Origin: Leadbetterella byssophila DSM 17132
Lineage (GTDB): Bacteria; Bacteroidota; Bacteroidia; Cytophagales; Spirosomataceae
Reading direction: 5' to 3'
Assembly (NCBI RefSeq): GCF_000166395.1
Contig: NC_014655.1
Span: 248,001 to 312,000, forward strand
DNA length: 64,000 nt
The translations under genes and the position numbers were made by a program. The notes under the pieces are model-generated. The model searched no databases. It saw nothing but the letters and a program-made list of their open reading frames with translations, and was not told where the DNA came from. Below are positions 62,155 through 64,000 of the stretch, piece by piece (positions within the stretch are counted from its first letter, which is position 1; each line of letters opens with the position of its first letter).

Positions 62155-63390
62155 TTAGTAGGTTCGTTTTATTCTAAAGGTTCCATAAATGTGTTTATTG
62201 GATACATCGCAATCTCCTAGTTTATATAGGACTCCTTCAAAGGTTCCTTGCACAATACCTCCGCCGCTTTCTCCAAATATTTCAAATACAACGGAGCCTT
62301 CTCCGTACACTTTTTTGAAAGTATTGCATTCTGTGTATTCACTTAGGTAAGAGACCAGGTTGAATGAGCCTGTAAATTGCGAGGACTGAGGATCTGTCAA
62401 TTTTCCGAAACTGTATTTGCCCAGCTTGGTGCCGTTAGCTCGAAAACCTATTTCACTCTCCACTGCTGTGGCTGTTAAGATAGATTCTCCATTAAATACT
62501 CCTAATGCGTGGAATTTTGATGTAAATTTTTTGCCTCCAATAGTCCATATAACGTATTCTTCCGGTAAAATGGTTAGTGTTTTTCTGATGATCACCATCC
62601 CTCCACTTCCAGGCCTGTCTGGGTGAGATTTGCTGATTAGATTTTTTGCAGTTACTTCTATAATTACTTCGATTTTACTATCCGTTTCTGGTGCTGTGAA
62701 TCTCACCTTTGAACTCTTGCCACCACTGATGGTGCCACCGCCAGATATCACTTTCCATTCCATTATTTTGTCTGATGATATGGCACTGGCAGTGAGTAGA
62801 TAATCATCTGCATCAGCCGTTTCAGCGTACATATCCTGTGCAAAGAGTTCCAATTCTACTTCTTCTTTAGAGCCTATTTCATCCTTAGGAGAGTGTATTC
62901 TTATTTCTCTAAAGATACCCCAGTCGCTAAAGTGTTTAGTTTTTACTTTTAACTCTTTCTTTCCTTTGTCCAAGGTACAGTTCATCATTTTATGCCAAAG
63001 TCCTTCTGCATCTTGGTAACCAGGGAAAAGGAAGTCTTCGTCACTTCCTGCATAGTCTTCTTCGGTATAAGATAAAGTAATCTCTACCTCTTTCTTCAGA
63101 ACGATGTCCTCAGGTAGTATTCTATACACTTTTACTATACTCAGATTGGGGTTAGGTGCCACCTCTTGGATCATGAATTGGGTTTCTTTCTCTACTGCGC
63201 TTTTAGGAATGGAGACAGTAATCCCAGGTGATTTCATAAGTCCTCCTTCAGGGCCTATCATGGCCTGGAGTAAGGTTCCTATGAATTCTCCATGGGAGGT
63301 TTTTAGCGGTTCTTTCGGACTGTCTTCAATGTCCGGATCTTTGCATGACACGAAGAGTAATGCTATTGTTATGCCTAAAAAATATTTCAT
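62155..63390 (-). CDS. Lipoprotein with ZU5-like N-terminal domain
   Basis: The ATG at 63390 gives 411 residues with a lipobox (IALLFVSCKD) and overlaps the previous stop (ATGA), which settles the start over 63426. A ZU5-like segment, GPEGGLMKSPGITVSIPKSA (about 45-130), is followed by an Ig-like domain (KVISGGGTISGGKSSKVRFT) and a C-terminal beta domain. ZU5-type modules occur in many secreted Bacteroidota proteins. Role unknown. Confidence 0.75.
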   Translation of the reverse strand: MKYFLGITIALLFVSCKDPDIEDSPKEPLKTSHGEFIGTLLQAMIGPEGGLMKSPGITVSIPKSAVEKETQFMIQEVAPNPNLSIVKVYRILPEDIVLKKEVEITLSYTEEDYAGSDEDFLFPGYQDAEGLWHKMMNCTLDKGKKELKVKTKHFSDWGIFREIRIHSPKDEIGSKEEVELELFAQDMYAETADADDYLLTASAISSDKIMEWKVISGGGTISGGKSSKVRFTAPETDSKIEVIIEVTAKNLISKSHPDRPGSGGMVIIRKTLTILPEEYVIWTIGGKKFTSKFHALGVFNGESILTATAVESEIGFRANGTKLGKYSFGKLTDPQSSQFTGSFNLVSYLSEYTECNTFKKVYGEGSVVFEIFGESGGGIVQGTFEGVLYKLGDCDVSNKHIYGTFRIKRTY

Positions 63391-64000
63391 TGTGCTATTC
63401 TTAAGTCGATTTCTAATGCGTCCCAATTGCTCTTAAAGGAACTCACCATTACCGGTGTGTACTTGTAATTTGGAGTGAATGTTACGGTAGAAGTCCCTAT
63501 GGCTTCATCCGGACTTAATCCTAGTTTCTCGAAAACATTGGCCAATGGACCCACTGCCCTCATTTTTAATTTTCTTCCGTCACTCATCTGCGCTTTGATA
63601 CTGTATTTACCGATAGGGATGTTGTGAATGCTGAATAGGGTAGTATTACCTATTTTCTTCCTGATCTTAAAGGATCTTTTTTCCCCATACATTCCCGGTT
63701 CTATAGGTACAAGTTCTATTTCGATGGTGCCGTCACTAGGTAGGTATTCCGGATCTTGAAAGGGATCTCCCGGGTAGTTTAGTTGGAAACCAAAAGACAA
63801 AGCTCCACCATAGTAGTTACTTTCATTGCTTGGCTGTGCAGCTAACTCATCTGGATTTCCCGTTCCGTATGAAAGTAAAACGAAATTTTTTACCACACCA
63901 TTTCCGGATGGAAAGGAACTGGTGCCGCCCACCGGATAGAGCGCCATAACTGTGGGAGTATCATTATAATTCACTGTGATAGCTGTGCCAAAGAAGTAGG
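63387..64000 (-). CDS. Hypothetical beta-rich protein (5' end off the right edge)
   Basis: The frame is open to the window edge: codons before the GTG at 63972-63974 read YFFGTAIT, so the gene starts outside and about 204 residues are visible. The protein is strand-rich with segments GGTSSFPSGNGVVKNFVLLS, GTIEIELVPIEPGMYGEKRS and KYSIKAQMSDGRKLKMRAVG. No family recognised. It overlaps the ZU5-like lipoprotein gene by 4 bp and is the upstream member of the three-gene operon. Confidence 0.65.
   Translation of the reverse strand, partial: YFFGTAITVNYNDTPTVMALYPVGGTSSFPSGNGVVKNFVLLSYGTGNPDELAAQPSNESNYYGGALSFGFQLNYPGDPFQDPEYLPSDGTIEIELVPIEPGMYGEKRSFKIRKKIGNTTLFSIHNIPIGKYSIKAQMSDGRKLKMRAVGPLANVFEKLGLSPDEAIGTSTVTFTPNYKYTPVMVSSFKSNWDALEIDLRIAQ

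Overview
The window looks like a chromosome segment of a Bacteroidota bacterium, probably of the order Cytophagales. This rests on a SusC/SusD pair with a hybrid two-component sensor, a DUF2723 (GT117) membrane protein, many SPII lipoproteins, moderate-to-low G+C, and several matches to the Bacteroidota promoter form TTTG-N19..23-TAnnTTTG. The order is an inference; the phylum is well supported.

Layout. 1-23.3 kb is a dense, intact housekeeping block: an edge-truncated O-antigen-ligase-like protein, GT117, a deoxynucleoside kinase, surE, a dihaem cytochrome c, a sulfur operon (TauE-like permease, MBL-rhodanese, NUDIX), Ppx/GppA, an RqcH-like NFACT protein, an aromatic amino acid hydroxylase with a long C-terminal extension, an SDR, an M16 peptidase, ispF, dapA-PAP2-small ORF, an ALDH7-type dehydrogenase, a secreted S1/P1-type protein, an envelope trio (flippase-like, GT2, polysaccharide deacetylase) and ruvC. 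23.4-23.9 kb is a five-gene tRNA cluster (Ser-GCT, Pro-TGG, Arg-TCT, Pro-TGG, Lys-TTT).

23.9-36.5 kb is a decayed accessory zone starting just behind the tRNA-Lys terminator. It holds a group II intron with a frameshifted reverse transcriptase, a wrecked ISAon1-type element, two IS3-family elements, and remnants of a tyrosine recombinase, an IS66 accessory gene, a Crp/Fnr regulator, a propeller sensor and a linear-amide (choloylglycine-type) hydrolase. Inside it sits one intact cargo gene, a fused sucrose-phosphate synthase/phosphatase.

36.5-53.8 kb is a polysaccharide- or glycoside-utilisation locus. A hybrid two-component sensor faces susC-susD, three alpha/beta esterases and a GH3 glycosidase; these run without an obvious break into a CitMHS-type carboxylate transporter and a split AtuA/AtuA-C pair. 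This esterase plus organic-acid-uptake plus AtuA arrangement is the most interesting system in the window: it suggests release, import and catabolism of an ester-linked organic acid or terpenoid-like acid together with a sugar. Two of its genes carry apparent lesions: an amber codon in esterase 1 and a C-run frameshift in the signal peptide of the GH3 enzyme.

53.9-56.7 kb is another transposon graveyard, an IS3 element abutting a second ISAon1-type relic. 56.7-64 kb returns to ordinary single genes: a serine hydrolase, a barrel-like secreted protein, a cupin, a secreted esterase, an FMN reductase, and a three-gene operon of secreted or lipoprotein products cut by the right edge.
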